64,000 bases of DNA. Source: Mixta calida. Its GTDB lineage: Bacteria; Pseudomonadota; Gammaproteobacteria; Enterobacterales; Enterobacteriaceae. Each line of letters begins with the position of its first letter. The first letter of the stretch is position 1. Shown piece after piece: positions 9,293-20,106 of the stretch. Position numbers and translations under genes: made by a program. The DNA is taken from positions 4,244,454 to 4,308,453 of the forward strand of contig NZ_CP026378.1 in the NCBI RefSeq assembly GCF_002953215.1, written 5' to 3'. The notes under the pieces were generated by a model. It saw only the letters and a list, made by a program, of their open reading frames with translations. It was not told the DNA's origin and made no database searches.

Positions 9293-10570
9293 TTATGGCT
9301 GAGGCGAAGACGCCGCGACAGGGCTTTTCCACATCACACATAAGATCAGCAGAAGCGAAATACAGATAGTGATTTCACGGCTGATAAATAACACGTCTGT
9401 CAGGCCGCTTACCACGGTCACCAGCATAACGGAAAGCAGCAACGCATTATTTTTACGCAGCGCTCTGAGTATTAGCGCTAAATAAAATGCCAACACGATC
9501 ACCATTCCTGGAATGCCCTGTAGCGTTGCGCTGTCGAGCAATTCATTGTGCAAATGAATCGAAACAAACTCTAAGGCGCTGGCGTCACGGTGGTTTTCCT
9601 TCACATAATGCTTAAACCAAGCCGTTCGCTGCTCCATATTCATTCCCAACGGATTCGCTGCGAAGCAGGCGGCGCCAATATTCCACATCGCCAGCCGGCT
9701 GGTCAACGAACCGCTTTTATTCCCCTCCGCCTGTTCATATCGCGTGAGCTCCGCCATTGAAGCATCGATTCTGGGCTTAATCATCGGTTTATAGCACGCG
9801 GCGATTAATAAAACGATAGCGGTTAAAATGCCCAGCGCAGCTTTCCAGCCTAAATGACGAAAGCGTAGCAGCCCAACGAAAAAGATAATTAAGGGAAACG
9901 CGGCGATCATATTGCGAGTGCCCGTCTGGATGATAATAAACCAGGCGATGACAAATACGCCAAGGCATAACAACAGCTGGCTGGCGCTATGTCTTTTTGC
10001 TGCCAGCATAAACAGCGTTGCCGCAGCCAACATCGCATAACCATAGGCGGAAAGCGTAGCGCGATCGAGCGCAAACTCAACGCGCCGGGCACCATTTGTA
10101 TATTGGTAAAAACCGTAGACCGTTGCGCCGACAAACGCGACAATCAATCCCCATTCAACCATACGGCGAGTTAGCTGAGGCAATCTTTCCTGCTGACTAA
10201 ACAGGTAATAACCGATTACGGCCGCGATTAGCAGACGTTTACCCGCGTTCAGATAATCATTATAAGGGTCAAAATGGGGTTGTCCCAGATAATCCCAGTA
10301 AAACCAAACGACTTTACTACAGCCCAGTAACGCCAACCATCCTGCCAGCCAAAAATGGCGACGATTAACAGGACGCAAGTGGGTAATAATCCCTAAAAGG
10401 GAAAAATAAAAAGCCCAGTAAAAAGCAACCTTCGCCGTCTTTTCATGGATAAAGGTAAACATAACGGCCAGCAATACCGCCGTCAGCGCTAAAAGATAAA
10501 GCGCGTTGCGCCAATGAGTTTTGATCAGCGCGCTATTCATCCAGCCTGGGTAAGAGATATCCCTGTTCAT
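9293..10570 (-). CDS. waaL: O-antigen ligase family protein
   Basis: Transfers O antigen or another polymer from undecaprenyl diphosphate to the LPS outer core at the periplasmic face of the inner membrane. The 425-residue protein is strongly hydrophobic with many transmembrane segments from residue ~20 on. A large loop around residues 270-350 includes SGSLTSRLAMWN and ends in FVSIHLHNELLDSATLQG; the Arg and His residues of these stretches match the catalytic periplasmic loop of the Wzy/WaaL family. It lies on the minus strand inside a mostly plus-strand core locus and follows the wabN-like gene by 2 bases. WaaL proteins diverge greatly, so the assignment rests on fold and context. A second Met at residue 11 is a possible start. 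Confidence 0.85.
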   Translation of the reverse strand: MNRDISYPGWMNSALIKTHWRNALYLLALTAVLLAVMFTFIHEKTAKVAFYWAFYFSLLGIITHLRPVNRRHFWLAGWLALLGCSKVVWFYWDYLGQPHFDPYNDYLNAGKRLLIAAVIGYYLFSQQERLPQLTRRMVEWGLIVAFVGATVYGFYQYTNGARRVEFALDRATLSAYGYAMLAAATLFMLAAKRHSASQLLLCLGVFVIAWFIIIQTGTRNMIAAFPLIIFFVGLLRFRHLGWKAALGILTAIVLLIAACYKPMIKPRIDASMAELTRYEQAEGNKSGSLTSRLAMWNIGAACFAANPLGMNMEQRTAWFKHYVKENHRDASALEFVSIHLHNELLDSATLQGIPGMVIVLAFYLALILRALRKNNALLLSVMLVTVVSGLTDVLFISREITICISLLLILCVMWKSPVAASSPQP

Positions 10571-10572
10571 TT

Positions 10573-11531
10573 TTATCGTGCCTGAAAGTATTGATAATAT
10601 TCCGCCAGCGTCATGCCCTGCGTACGTGTTTGCAGCCAGCTAAACAGCGCCTCTAAATCCTGGTACAGTCTTTCAATATCCGCTTCGTTTTTAAAGGTCG
10701 GGCTGCCGTCCGGCATAAATTCTGAGGAGTGAAGCATAAACTCGACATAATCATTGCCTTCCGCCAGGCTCATCTCCGCCACGCGCTTCATCGCAGCCAG
10801 GTTGCCGCCTGAAGGCCGTAGCCAGTGAACGGAAGGCCCGCGTTTTTTACCGCGCAGGCGATCGTAGCCCTGCTTCAGGCGATTCATCAATGCGGTGTGC
10901 TTGTACTGAATGCTCATCGGTACTTCCAGCAATCCCGAATCGCCGCTGCGCGAGATATCTTTTGGATCAAGAAAATAGGCGTGATGCGGGAAATGCGTAT
11001 AGTCTGTTCCGCCCTTTCCCTGCGGCGCGCCAGGCGAATTGCGCCAGCTTACCCGCGGCGTCACCGAGCAATCGACCTGATAGCCCAGCTCGCGCAGCAC
11101 CGTCGCGTAACGCTCATCAAAGGCCCAGCGTCCGGCACGATGGCTCAGCATTTTCGTCTGGAAGGTTTCCTCCAGGAGATCGGTCATAAATTTAACTTTT
11201 TCACGCAGCAGATTATCTGGGTATTCAATCAGATAAGGCTGCCAGCGCCAGTCATCATCCGTCAGCGGCGCTTCCGGCGGGCTGTTCCAGGCGTGCAGAT
11301 GCATGCCAACCTCCCCTGACCGCGTGCAATAACATCTCGAGCGAACTCGACATAGGCAGGATCGCTGGCCATCTCATAGTTAGTCAACCAGGTCGGTTTA
11401 AAGCCATATTTTTCACAGAGCGCCTGAAAACGCGGCAAAAAAAGCGTATTGCGGGTAGTGATGGTACGGCGATTGCGCCACAGATTGTCGCCTTCAGTAT
11501 CAATTGTGATGAGAAAAGCCGGTTTATTCAT
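10573..11531 (-). pseudogene. wabN: WabN-like polysaccharide deacetylase with a frameshift
   Basis: Two overlapping minus-strand frames (11531-11262 and 11304-10573) make one deacetylase of about 319 residues. The first begins MNKPAFLITIDTEGDNLW, with the metal-binding Asp-Thr-Glu-Gly-Asp, and runs to ARGQG; the second carries on from GMHLHAWNSPP (metal-site His) through LSHRAGRWAF to the end. On the coding strand a G4 run near 11311-11314 would have to be G5 to give GQGEVGMHLHAW. WabN in Klebsiella and Serratia removes the N-acetyl group from core GlcNAc, and the wab-type gene set supports this role. As written, the catalytic domain is split. The start at 11531 fits the family. Confidence 0.75.
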
Positions 11532-11839
11532 CTTCTTTCCAACGCTCCACTGGATGTCGCCGGTATGTTACGCAGGCGCTTTCTTAAGGGCAAAATAATT
11601 TCATTCCGATAAATCTCCTTCTTTTACTTTTCATGGCAAACTAAGCTTCGCTTGATTAAGCTCTTATACAGGCGTTGCCCGTTTCGTTTACCGGATGTCG
11701 TGAAGCGCGACGCCGATGAAAAAGGAAAGGTCCGGCACACAGCCTTATCGATATTAAAAGCGATAAAAAACTTAATTCCCAACAAAATAGCTTTTACACT
11801 TTTGCCAGTGGCCTTGCTGCACACATAAGGATTTAAACA
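11532..11839. other. Intergenic region between divergent wabN and the GT4 gene
   Basis: 308 bases without a convincing gene. It should hold the promoters for the divergent wabN-waaL and plus-strand glycosyltransferase units. It is AT-richer than the flanks. I see no JUMPStart/ops element. A 66-codon minus-strand frame at 11624-11824 looks accidental. Confidence 0.5.
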
Positions 11840-12943
11840 TTGTCCAGGCGTATCTTGATGATCATTGATGGCTTACCTGGAGGCGGCGCAGAAAAGGTAG
11901 TGCTGACGCTGGCGAAGGGGCTGTTGTCGCTGGGGCATCGCGTTTCGCTGTTCTCATTACGCAGCGTATGCGATTACCCACTTCCGGCAGGGCTGGACTA
12001 TCAGGTGCTTCAGGATCGCTGCCGCAAACCGTGGCGTAAGCTCACAGAGCTACAGCGTCGCGCGTGTCAGTTGGATCGCGCCATTATCAAAGCCGAGCAG
12101 CAGAGCGGCGCGTTTGATTTAATCATTTCCCATCTGCATAAAACGGACCGAATCGTGAGTCGCTGTCGACATCTCGACCCGGCAAAAACCTGGTACTGCC
12201 TGCACGGCGTTTTCTCCGCGTCTTATCTGGCGCGACGCAAAGGCTTTTCCCGCTGGCTGAAGATTCAAAAAACCCGCCGGGTTTACCAAAATCGCAACGT
12301 TATCGGGGTGTCGCAGTTCGTTATTGACGATTTGAAGCAGCACTACAGCATCCAGCCGGCGCGCGAAGCGGTCATCTTCAATCCGTTCGACGCTGAACTG
12401 ATTTTACAGCAGGCCAGCGAAGCGTGTGAGCTGTCTGGTCAGGACTATCTGTTGCACGTAGGCCGTTTCCATCCAACCAAGCGCCACGATCGCCTGCTCC
12501 AGGCCTATGCACGCAGCGGATTGCAAGCGCCGCTGGTGCTGATAGGCCAGGGCGATGCCGCGCGTATCGCCGCGCTGAAAGCGTTAGCTGACGAACTGGG
12601 CATTGCCGACCGCGTAATTTTCAAAGGTTTTACCCATAATCCCTATGCATGGATAAACCATGCACGTATGCTGATCGTCAGCTCAGACAGCGAAGGCTTT
12701 GGGAACGTACTGGTTGAAGCATTGTTCTGCCAGACGCCGGTGGTCAGCACTCGCTGTCCCGGCGGCCCGGAAACGATTCTACAAGGTGAACTGGCGCGCG
12801 GACTGGCGGAAATGTCCAGTGAATCACTGGCGGAAAAAATAAAGGACATTTATCATCAGCCCCCCGAACTTCATCAGCTCGATCTTTCGGCCTACCATAT
12901 TGAGGCCATCTGTCAGCGCTACCTCGCGTTGATTGAGCGCTGA
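11840..12943 (+). CDS. Glycosyltransferase family 4, WabH-like
   Basis: 367 residues, GT-B fold of family GT4. It starts with TTG at 11840, preceded by AAGGA. The N-terminal loop DGLPGGGAEKV binds the acceptor or phosphates; the C-terminal domain begins near LLHVGRFHPTKRH (residue ~200) and has the EX7E motif in SSDSEGFGNVLVEAL, followed by CPGGPETI. By gene context (beside wabN, before waaQ-wabG-waaA-waaE) it corresponds to WabH, which in Klebsiella adds GlcNAc to the outer core, the residue WabN then deacetylates. That identity is inferred from context and general similarity, so no symbol is given. Confidence 0.8.
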   Translation: MSRRILMIIDGLPGGGAEKVVLTLAKGLLSLGHRVSLFSLRSVCDYPLPAGLDYQVLQDRCRKPWRKLTELQRRACQLDRAIIKAEQQSGAFDLIISHLHKTDRIVSRCRHLDPAKTWYCLHGVFSASYLARRKGFSRWLKIQKTRRVYQNRNVIGVSQFVIDDLKQHYSIQPAREAVIFNPFDAELILQQASEACELSGQDYLLHVGRFHPTKRHDRLLQAYARSGLQAPLVLIGQGDAARIAALKALADELGIADRVIFKGFTHNPYAWINHARMLIVSSDSEGFGNVLVEALFCQTPVVSTRCPGGPETILQGELARGLAEMSSESLAEKIKDIYHQPPELHQLDLSAYHIEAICQRYLALIER

Positions 12944-13025
12944 TTACCATGCGCAACAATGGAATAATACTTTTTGCAGGGGATGGTTATGCTTTGCCCC
13001 GTTGCCAGACCGCTGAGGAAACGGT

Positions 13026-14126
13026 GTGAACTATATTTTTATTTTTATCTTACTACTGCCGCTAAAGTGGGTAAGAAAGCTTTTCCGTAAGAAGGAAGGG
13101 CGCAACCTGGTGATCCAGACCGCCAAGATCGGCGATTTTATTAATATCACGCCGCTGCTGGCGCATTTGCAACGCAGCGATGCGCTGCTGAGCCGTACCG
13201 TCGCGCCGCTGGCACGGCATGACGATACGCTGCAACACATCTGGTATATCGAAGATTATAAATCCGGCCTGCTGGCGAAAATTCGTCTTGCGCTGCAGCT
13301 GATGAACCGCTACGACAACGTCTACCTACTGCATCCTAATAACGTCAATTTGTTCTATGCGGCCTGCTGTAACGCCAGCAATAAGCAGTTCCTTTCCAAC
13401 TACCGCCGCAAGTGGTATCAGGCGCTGTTCTACTGGACGGCCAGCGGCGTTGTGCAGCATGAGAAGAATACACTGACGCTGGAAAATTACCTCAAGCTGG
13501 CGGATCCGCAGCTGACCAAAGAGAGTTACCCAAAGCACGCCACCCGTCCGCTTTATCCCCTGGCCCCCGTTCCCGCCGCACTACAACGCCAGGATGGGAT
13601 TAAGATCGGTTTAAGCATCTCCGCAGGTAATCAGGCGAAAACCATTCCCCCAGCCATCTGGAAAGATCTGTTTGATCGGCTGGCCGACCTGCCCTGTCTG
13701 TTTTATGTATTTGGCGCGCCTTCGGAAATGGATCGCTTGCAGGATCTGTATAAACTCACAGGGGAACGTGAAAATATTATCAGTATGATTGGCAACATTC
13801 CGCTGGAAGGCTTGCCGCATGCTATCAGCATGATGGATTTTTACGTTGCTTCCGATTCCGGCAACGTTTATATCGCCGACGCTGTCGGCGTACCGGTTAT
13901 TTTAATTTACGGCCCCTGCTGTGTTGAAGAACAACGGCCTCTAGGTGATGTGCTGTTGATTGGACCGGACCATATTGCGCCTTCATCGTTTGTATTCGCC
14001 GCGCTTTATCAGTTCCATCATCCCGCAGAGCAGCTTTACGCACTGGATAGCCGCAAACTCGACGATATTCACGATTTTATTGCCGCACGCCAGCCGGAAC
14101 GGCTGCGCCAAACCAAGCCCCATTAA
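13026..14126 (+). CDS. Glycosyltransferase family 9 (heptosyltransferase-like)
   Basis: 366 residues with a GTG start at 13026 behind a GAGGAA ribosome site. A short hydrophobic N-terminus (residues 2-15) precedes the GT9 domain: VIQTAKIGDFINITPLL with the conserved Asp, then KIGLSISAGNQAKTIP in the nucleotide domain and VASDSGNVYIADAVG, the counterpart of the S/TxDSGxxH signature (here Asn-Val replaces the usual residues before the Ala-rich helix). The protein probably transfers heptose or another sugar to the LPS core. The N-terminal hydrophobic stretch, absent from WaaF and WaaC, may anchor it to the membrane. The next gene starts one base after its stop. Confidence 0.8.
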   Translation: MNYIFIFILLLPLKWVRKLFRKKEGRNLVIQTAKIGDFINITPLLAHLQRSDALLSRTVAPLARHDDTLQHIWYIEDYKSGLLAKIRLALQLMNRYDNVYLLHPNNVNLFYAACCNASNKQFLSNYRRKWYQALFYWTASGVVQHEKNTLTLENYLKLADPQLTKESYPKHATRPLYPLAPVPAALQRQDGIKIGLSISAGNQAKTIPPAIWKDLFDRLADLPCLFYVFGAPSEMDRLQDLYKLTGERENIISMIGNIPLEGLPHAISMMDFYVASDSGNVYIADAVGVPVILIYGPCCVEEQRPLGDVLLIGPDHIAPSSFVFAALYQFHHPAEQLYALDSRKLDDIHDFIAARQPERLRQTKPH

Positions 14127-14127
14127 C

Positions 14128-15129
14128 ATGACACAACACGCTGACACCGCTTCTCCTTTACTGAGCGTTATCATTCCGATGTATAACGCCGGCAGTATGT
14201 TCGATACGTTTATGGCGTCGCTTCTGGCGCAAACTTTTACCGATCTTGAAGTCATTATCGTTAACGATGGCTCGACGGACGGCAGCGCCGAGCGCGCGGC
14301 GGACTATGCCGCGCGTTACGCGCATATCAGCGTCATCAACCAGCAGAACGGCGGCGTTTCACGGGCGCGCAATGCAGGCCTGACGGTCGCGCGCGGCAAA
14401 TATGTCACCTTCCCGGACGCCGACGATACGCTGTCGCCTGAGATCTATCAGACGCTGGTCGGGATGGCGGAACAGGACGATCTCGATGCGGCCCAGTGCA
14501 ACGCGGAATGTTTTTATACCGGCAGCCAGCGCGTCAGAACGCTGATCCCGCACGACAGGCTGACCTCAACCGGCGTGCTGGACGGCGCCGCCTGGCTGAG
14601 CAAGGCGCTGGCGACCCGGCGCTATCTGCATGTCGTCTGGATGGGCATTTACCGTTTATCCGTGATCAAATCTCACGAACTGATGTTTGAACCGGGCCTG
14701 CATCATCAGGATATTCCCTGGACCACCGAATTTATGCTGAACGCGCGCCGGGTGCGCTACACCGACACCCCGCTCTATCGCTATCACGTTCACGATCAAT
14801 CGATCAGCAACCGTAAACGCACCGGGCAGCGCAACGTAGAGTATCAGCGTCACTACCTGAAAATTGCGCGGATGCTGGAAGAGATAAATCAGCGCTACCG
14901 CGGCAAAGTGAAAATCTATCCGCAGTTTCACTATCAGATTACGCACGAGGCGCTTAGCGTCTGTCATGCGGTGCGGCGCGAGCCGGAAGCCGATGCGCGT
15001 CAGGCAATTATCGCCGATATCTTCTCGACGCAAACCCATCGTCGTATGCTGCGCAACGCGCGCGGCGTGAAACAGTGGTATCAGCTGCTGCTTTGGCTGA
15101 GCCGCCTTTACCGCTGGCGTCAGCGCTAA
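14128..15129 (+). CDS. Glycosyltransferase family 2 protein
   Basis: 333 residues. The ATG at 14128 follows the previous stop by one base and gives the normal GT2 N-terminus (LLSVIIPMYNAGSMF); the open frame reaches back to 13960 but that part lies inside the GT9 gene. Motifs of the GT-A fold: IIVNDGSTDGS, VSRARNAGL, and TFPDADDTL with the DxDD metal site. A later DIPWTTEF is the usual acceptor or base motif. The transferred sugar is unknown; its place in the core locus suggests outer-core extension. Intact, unlike the other GT2 gene of this locus. Confidence 0.88.
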   Translation: MTQHADTASPLLSVIIPMYNAGSMFDTFMASLLAQTFTDLEVIIVNDGSTDGSAERAADYAARYAHISVINQQNGGVSRARNAGLTVARGKYVTFPDADDTLSPEIYQTLVGMAEQDDLDAAQCNAECFYTGSQRVRTLIPHDRLTSTGVLDGAAWLSKALATRRYLHVVWMGIYRLSVIKSHELMFEPGLHHQDIPWTTEFMLNARRVRYTDTPLYRYHVHDQSISNRKRTGQRNVEYQRHYLKIARMLEEINQRYRGKVKIYPQFHYQITHEALSVCHAVRREPEADARQAIIADIFSTQTHRRMLRNARGVKQWYQLLLWLSRLYRWRQR

Positions 15130-15222
15130 CCGGGCAAAGCCGGGAAGAAGCGGCATGCGACGCTTTTCCCCCTGGCGGCTTTGACCTAAAATCGGCTCAC
15201 TTCTTTCTGAGACAGGTTTTGT

Positions 15223-16299
15223 ATGGCAAGTCAGATCCCTGCATCTTTTACACCACGCAATATTCTGGTGATCAAACTACGTCATCACGGCGATATGTTG
15301 TTGACCACGCCGGTTATCAATGCGCTGCATCAGCGCTATCCCGGCGCCGCGATCGATGTGTTGCTCTATCAGGAAACGCGTCCGATGTTACAGGCGCATC
15401 CCGCGATTCGTCGGCTGCATCTGATCGATCGGAAATGGAAAAAGCAGGGCGTCTGGCGTCAGCTAAAGCATGAGCTGGCGCTGGTGAACGCCATTCGGGA
15501 CAGTCATTACGACCTGGTGATTAATCTGGCCGATCAGTGGCGCAGCGCGCTGATAACTAAACTTACCGGCGCGCCGGAGCGCATCGGTTTCGCCTATAAC
15601 AAGCGCGACAGCCATTTCTGGCGCGCCTGCCATAATCACCTGGTTTCAACGGCGAATTTTAGTCAGCTGCATACCGTCGAACAAAATCTGCTGGCGCTCT
15701 CGCCGCTTGATGTGCCGATGGAGAATGCGCCCGTTACGATGTATTACGCGAATGAAGACTGGCTGGCCGCCGAACAACAGCTTCAGAAGCAAGGCGTTAC
15801 CGGCCCTTATATTGTGATTCAGCCCACCTCGCGCTGGACATTTAAATGCTGGGACGACGATAAGGTCGCCGCCTTAATCGATCGGCTTAATCAGCCCGGC
15901 CAGCATATCGTGCTAACCGCCGCCCCGGACCGTAAAGAGCTGGCGATGATTGAGCATATTCTTTCGCTCTGTAGTAACCCGCAGGTTGCCACTATTGCCG
16001 GGCAGCTCAGCCTGACGCAGCTGGCGGCGCTTATCGATCATGCGCGGCTGTTTATCGGCGTCGACTCGGCGCCGATGCATATGGCAGCGGCGCTGCAAAC
16101 GCCCTGCGTGGCGCTGTTCGGCCCGACCAAACTACAGCAGTGGCGTCCGTGGGGCGCCCGTAACCGGGTCATTTGGGCAGGCGATTACGGCCCGCTGCCG
16201 ACGCCCGATTCTATCGATACGAAAACCGAGCAGCGCTATTTAAGCGCCATCCCGGTTGACGATGTGGCCGCCGCCGCGAGGAGTTATCTGGATGCGTAA
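15223..16299 (+). CDS. waaQ: Lipopolysaccharide heptosyltransferase III
   Basis: Adds the side-branch heptose III to heptose II of the inner core. 358 residues, GT9 family: the N-terminal VIKLRHHGDMLLTTPVINAL is characteristic of WaaQ, the middle has QPTSRWTFKCW in the nucleotide domain, and FIGVDSAPMHMAAAL is the ADP-heptose signature. It is followed by wabG with an 8-base overlap (ATGCGTAA at 16292-16299), as in the waaQ-wabG order of Klebsiella and Serratia. It is preceded by a 93-base gap that includes TTGACC near 15180, a possible -35 for this unit. Confidence 0.93.
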   Translation: MASQIPASFTPRNILVIKLRHHGDMLLTTPVINALHQRYPGAAIDVLLYQETRPMLQAHPAIRRLHLIDRKWKKQGVWRQLKHELALVNAIRDSHYDLVINLADQWRSALITKLTGAPERIGFAYNKRDSHFWRACHNHLVSTANFSQLHTVEQNLLALSPLDVPMENAPVTMYYANEDWLAAEQQLQKQGVTGPYIVIQPTSRWTFKCWDDDKVAALIDRLNQPGQHIVLTAAPDRKELAMIEHILSLCSNPQVATIAGQLSLTQLAALIDHARLFIGVDSAPMHMAAALQTPCVALFGPTKLQQWRPWGARNRVIWAGDYGPLPTPDSIDTKTEQRYLSAIPVDDVAAAARSYLDA

Positions 16300-17436
16300 T
16301 ATCCGCCTGGCGATTGTGCGCCAAAAATACCGTCCCGACGGCGGGGCCGAGCGCTTTATTTCACGCGCGCTGGAAGCGCTGAACAACGAGCGGCTCGATC
16401 TGAATATCATCACCCGCAGCTGGCAGGGCACGCCGAAACCAGACTGGCATCTGCATATCTGCAACCCGCCAAAATGGAGCCGCGTGTCGCGCGAGCGCGG
16501 GTTTGCCGCGGCGGCGCGCGCCTGCTGGGAGCGCGAGAAATTCGACATCGTTCAGAGCCATGAACGCATCGCCGGCTGCGATATTTTTCGCGCCGGCGAC
16601 GGCGTACATCGCGTCTGGCTGGAGCAACGCGCGCGCATCGTTTCACCGATGCAGCGTCTCAGCGCCTCGCTCAGCCCCTGGCATCGCTATGTACTGCGGG
16701 CGGAAGAGGAGATGTTTCACTCCGCCGCGCTAAAGAAAGTGATCTGTAATTCGGAGATGGTGAAGCAGGATATTATCCGCTGCTTCAATCTGGCGGATGA
16801 TCGCATCACCGTGATCTATAACGCTATCGATTCACAACGCTTCCAGCCAGCGACAGAAGCCACGCGCCATGCGACGCGGCGGCAGCTCGCGATACCGGAG
16901 CAGGCGGTCGCGCTGATTTACGTCGGTTCAGGCTTTGAGCGTAAAGGTCTGAAGGCGGCGATTCAGGCGATCGCTAATAGCGATCGCTATCTGATCGTGG
17001 TGGGTCAGGATAAACATCAGTCGCGTTATCAGCAGCTGGCCAATCAGCTTAACTGCCTCGATCGTCTACGTTTCGTGGGCGTACAGCAGGATGTGCAGCC
17101 GTTTTATCACGCCGCCGACGGCTTAATTCTGCCAACGCTATACGATCCCTTCCCAACGTGGTGCTGGAGGCGATGGCTTGCGGCCTGCCGGTGATCACCA
17201 GCACCGGCTGCGGCGGCGCGGAATTTATTGTGGAGGGGCAGCAGGGGTTTGTCTGCGATGCGCTGGATATCAAGGCGTTGCATGAAGCAGTGCAGAACAT
17301 TCCCGCTAAAGTGCAGGAGTCGTCGATGGGCGAGGCGGCGCGCGCCAGAATTATGCCTTATACCCCGCAGCGGCTGGGCGCGGAGTTACATTCCCTTTAT
17401 CAACAGCTACTTTCAGGCGCGGCGGAAGATAGATGA
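16292..17436 (+). pseudogene. wabG: WabG-like core galacturonosyltransferase with a frameshift
   Basis: GT4 protein of about 381 residues if read through a one-base frameshift. The start ATG at 16292 overlaps waaQ and has GAGGAG before it. The N-terminal part is typical of WabG: IRLAIVRQKYRPDGGAERF, SHERIAGCDIFRAGDGVH, then VGSGFERKGL in the second domain. The frame then runs off at DPFPTWCW (near 17155) and ends at 17194, whereas the other frame gives NVVLEAMACGLPVITS to 17436. At 17153-17155 the sequence reads TTCCCAAC; one more C restores DPFPNVVLEAMACG. The break removes the end of the EX7E donor motif. WabG transfers galacturonic acid to core heptose II in Klebsiella. Real inactivation or a base-calling error are both possible. 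Confidence 0.82.
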
Positions 17437-17516
17437 GTGCAGGAGAGTTATCTGCTAACATGCCGCATTCCGCATATTTTGCTTAGGTTTGACGCATAAG
17501 TGTCGTAAAGATCGGT

Positions 17517-18791
17517 ATGACGACGATTTACACCGCCCTGCTTTACCTTATACAGCCTCTGATTTGGCTGCGCCTCTGGCTGCGCGGCCGCAAAGCGCCT
17601 GCCTATCGTAAGCGCTGGGCGGAACGCTACGGTTTTTGCGTCGGCAAAGTAAGCCCAGGCGGAATCCTGCTGCATTCGGTTTCCGTTGGGGAAACGCTGG
17701 CGGCGGTGCCGCTGGTGCGGGCGTTACGTCACCGCTATCCTACGCTGCCAATCACCGTCACCACCATGACGCCGACCGGATCGGAGCGCGCCCAGTCCGC
17801 TTTCGGCAAAGATGTGCATCACGTCTACCTGCCCTACGACCTGCCCGATGCCATTAACCGTTTTCTGAATACGGTCGATCCCAGACTGGTGATCATTATG
17901 GAAACCGAGCTGTGGCCCAACTTCATCAAAGCGCTGCACGATCGGCAGGTGCCGCTGGTTATCGCCAACGCGCGGCTGTCGGCGCGCTCGGCGAAAGGCT
18001 ATAAAAAGCTGGGTAAATTTATGCGTCAGCTGTTGCAGCGCATCACGCTTATCGCCGCGCAGAATGAGGAGGATGGCGCGCGCTTCGTCGAGCTGGGCCT
18101 GAAGCGCTCCCAGCTGGCGATCACCGGCAGCCTGAAATTCGATATTTCCGTGACGCCTGAGCTGGCGGCGCGCGCGGTAACGCTGCGTCGTCAGTGGGCG
18201 CCGCGCCGCCCGGTCTGGATCGCCACCAGCACCCATGAAGGCGAAGAGAGCATTATGCTGGAGGCGCATCGCCGTCTGCTGGCGCACTTCCCCGACCTGC
18301 TGCTGATTCTGGTGCCGCGCCATCCTGAACGTTTTGAAGACGCCCGTGAAATGACGCAGAAAAGCGGCTTCAGCTATACGCTGCGCAGCAGCGGCGAAAT
18401 TCCATCCAGCAGCACCCAGGTAGTGATCGGCGATACCATGGGCGAACTGATGCTGCTCTACGGCATCGCCGATCTGGCGTTCGTCGGCGGCAGTCTGGTG
18501 GAGCGCGGCGGTCATAATCCGCTGGAGCCGGCCGCGCACGCGATTCCGGTGCTGATGGGCCCGCATACCTTCAACTTCAAAGATATCTGCAGCAAACTGA
18601 AGCAGGCCGACGGCCTGATTACCGTGACGGACACTGCCTCGCTGGTGCATGAAATCGGTAACCTGCTGGTGGATGATGACTATCGACGCTATCACGGCCG
18701 CCACGCCGTTGAGGTGCTTCATCAGAACCAGGGCGCGTTGCAACGTCTGCTTCAGCTGCTTGAACCTTACCTTCCGCCACGGAATCATTAA
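17517..18791 (+). CDS. waaA: 3-deoxy-D-manno-octulosonic acid (Kdo) transferase
   Basis: Transfers two Kdo residues from CMP-Kdo to lipid IVA at the inner membrane, an essential step before heptose addition. 424 residues, GT30 family: an N-terminal hydrophobic anchor (residues ~5-22), HSVSVGE with the catalytic Glu59, METELWPN near residue 125, and GGSLVERGGHNPLEPA in the donor domain. Length matches E. coli WaaA (425). waaE begins at the base directly after its stop codon. Also called kdtA. Confidence 0.97.
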   Translation: MTTIYTALLYLIQPLIWLRLWLRGRKAPAYRKRWAERYGFCVGKVSPGGILLHSVSVGETLAAVPLVRALRHRYPTLPITVTTMTPTGSERAQSAFGKDVHHVYLPYDLPDAINRFLNTVDPRLVIIMETELWPNFIKALHDRQVPLVIANARLSARSAKGYKKLGKFMRQLLQRITLIAAQNEEDGARFVELGLKRSQLAITGSLKFDISVTPELAARAVTLRRQWAPRRPVWIATSTHEGEESIMLEAHRRLLAHFPDLLLILVPRHPERFEDAREMTQKSGFSYTLRSSGEIPSSSTQVVIGDTMGELMLLYGIADLAFVGGSLVERGGHNPLEPAAHAIPVLMGPHTFNFKDICSKLKQADGLITVTDTASLVHEIGNLLVDDDYRRYHGRHAVEVLHQNQGALQRLLQLLEPYLPPRNH

Positions 18792-20050
<1,259 letters not shown>

Positions 20051-20055
20051 AGCGC

Positions 20056-20084
20056 AGCCTCAGAAAGGCACGTATTCTGAGGCT
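20056..20084. terminator. Hairpin between convergent coaD and mutM
   Basis: AGCCTCAGAA at 20056-20065 and TTCTGAGGCT at 20075-20084 form a perfect 10-bp stem with a 9-base loop in the gap between two convergent genes. No T run follows, so it may be a weak or factor-dependent terminator. Confidence 0.5.
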
Positions 20085-20106
20085 ATAGACGAAGCCAATT
20101 TAATCG

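Noticed and set aside
11624..11824. 66-codon minus-strand frame between wabN and the GT4 gene
   Set aside because: No ribosome site, no similarity that I recognise, and located where divergent promoters are expected.
15130..15222. Possible JUMPStart/ops element before waaQ
   Set aside because: GGCGGC is followed by TTTGACC rather than the TAGCGT of the ops core; match too weak.
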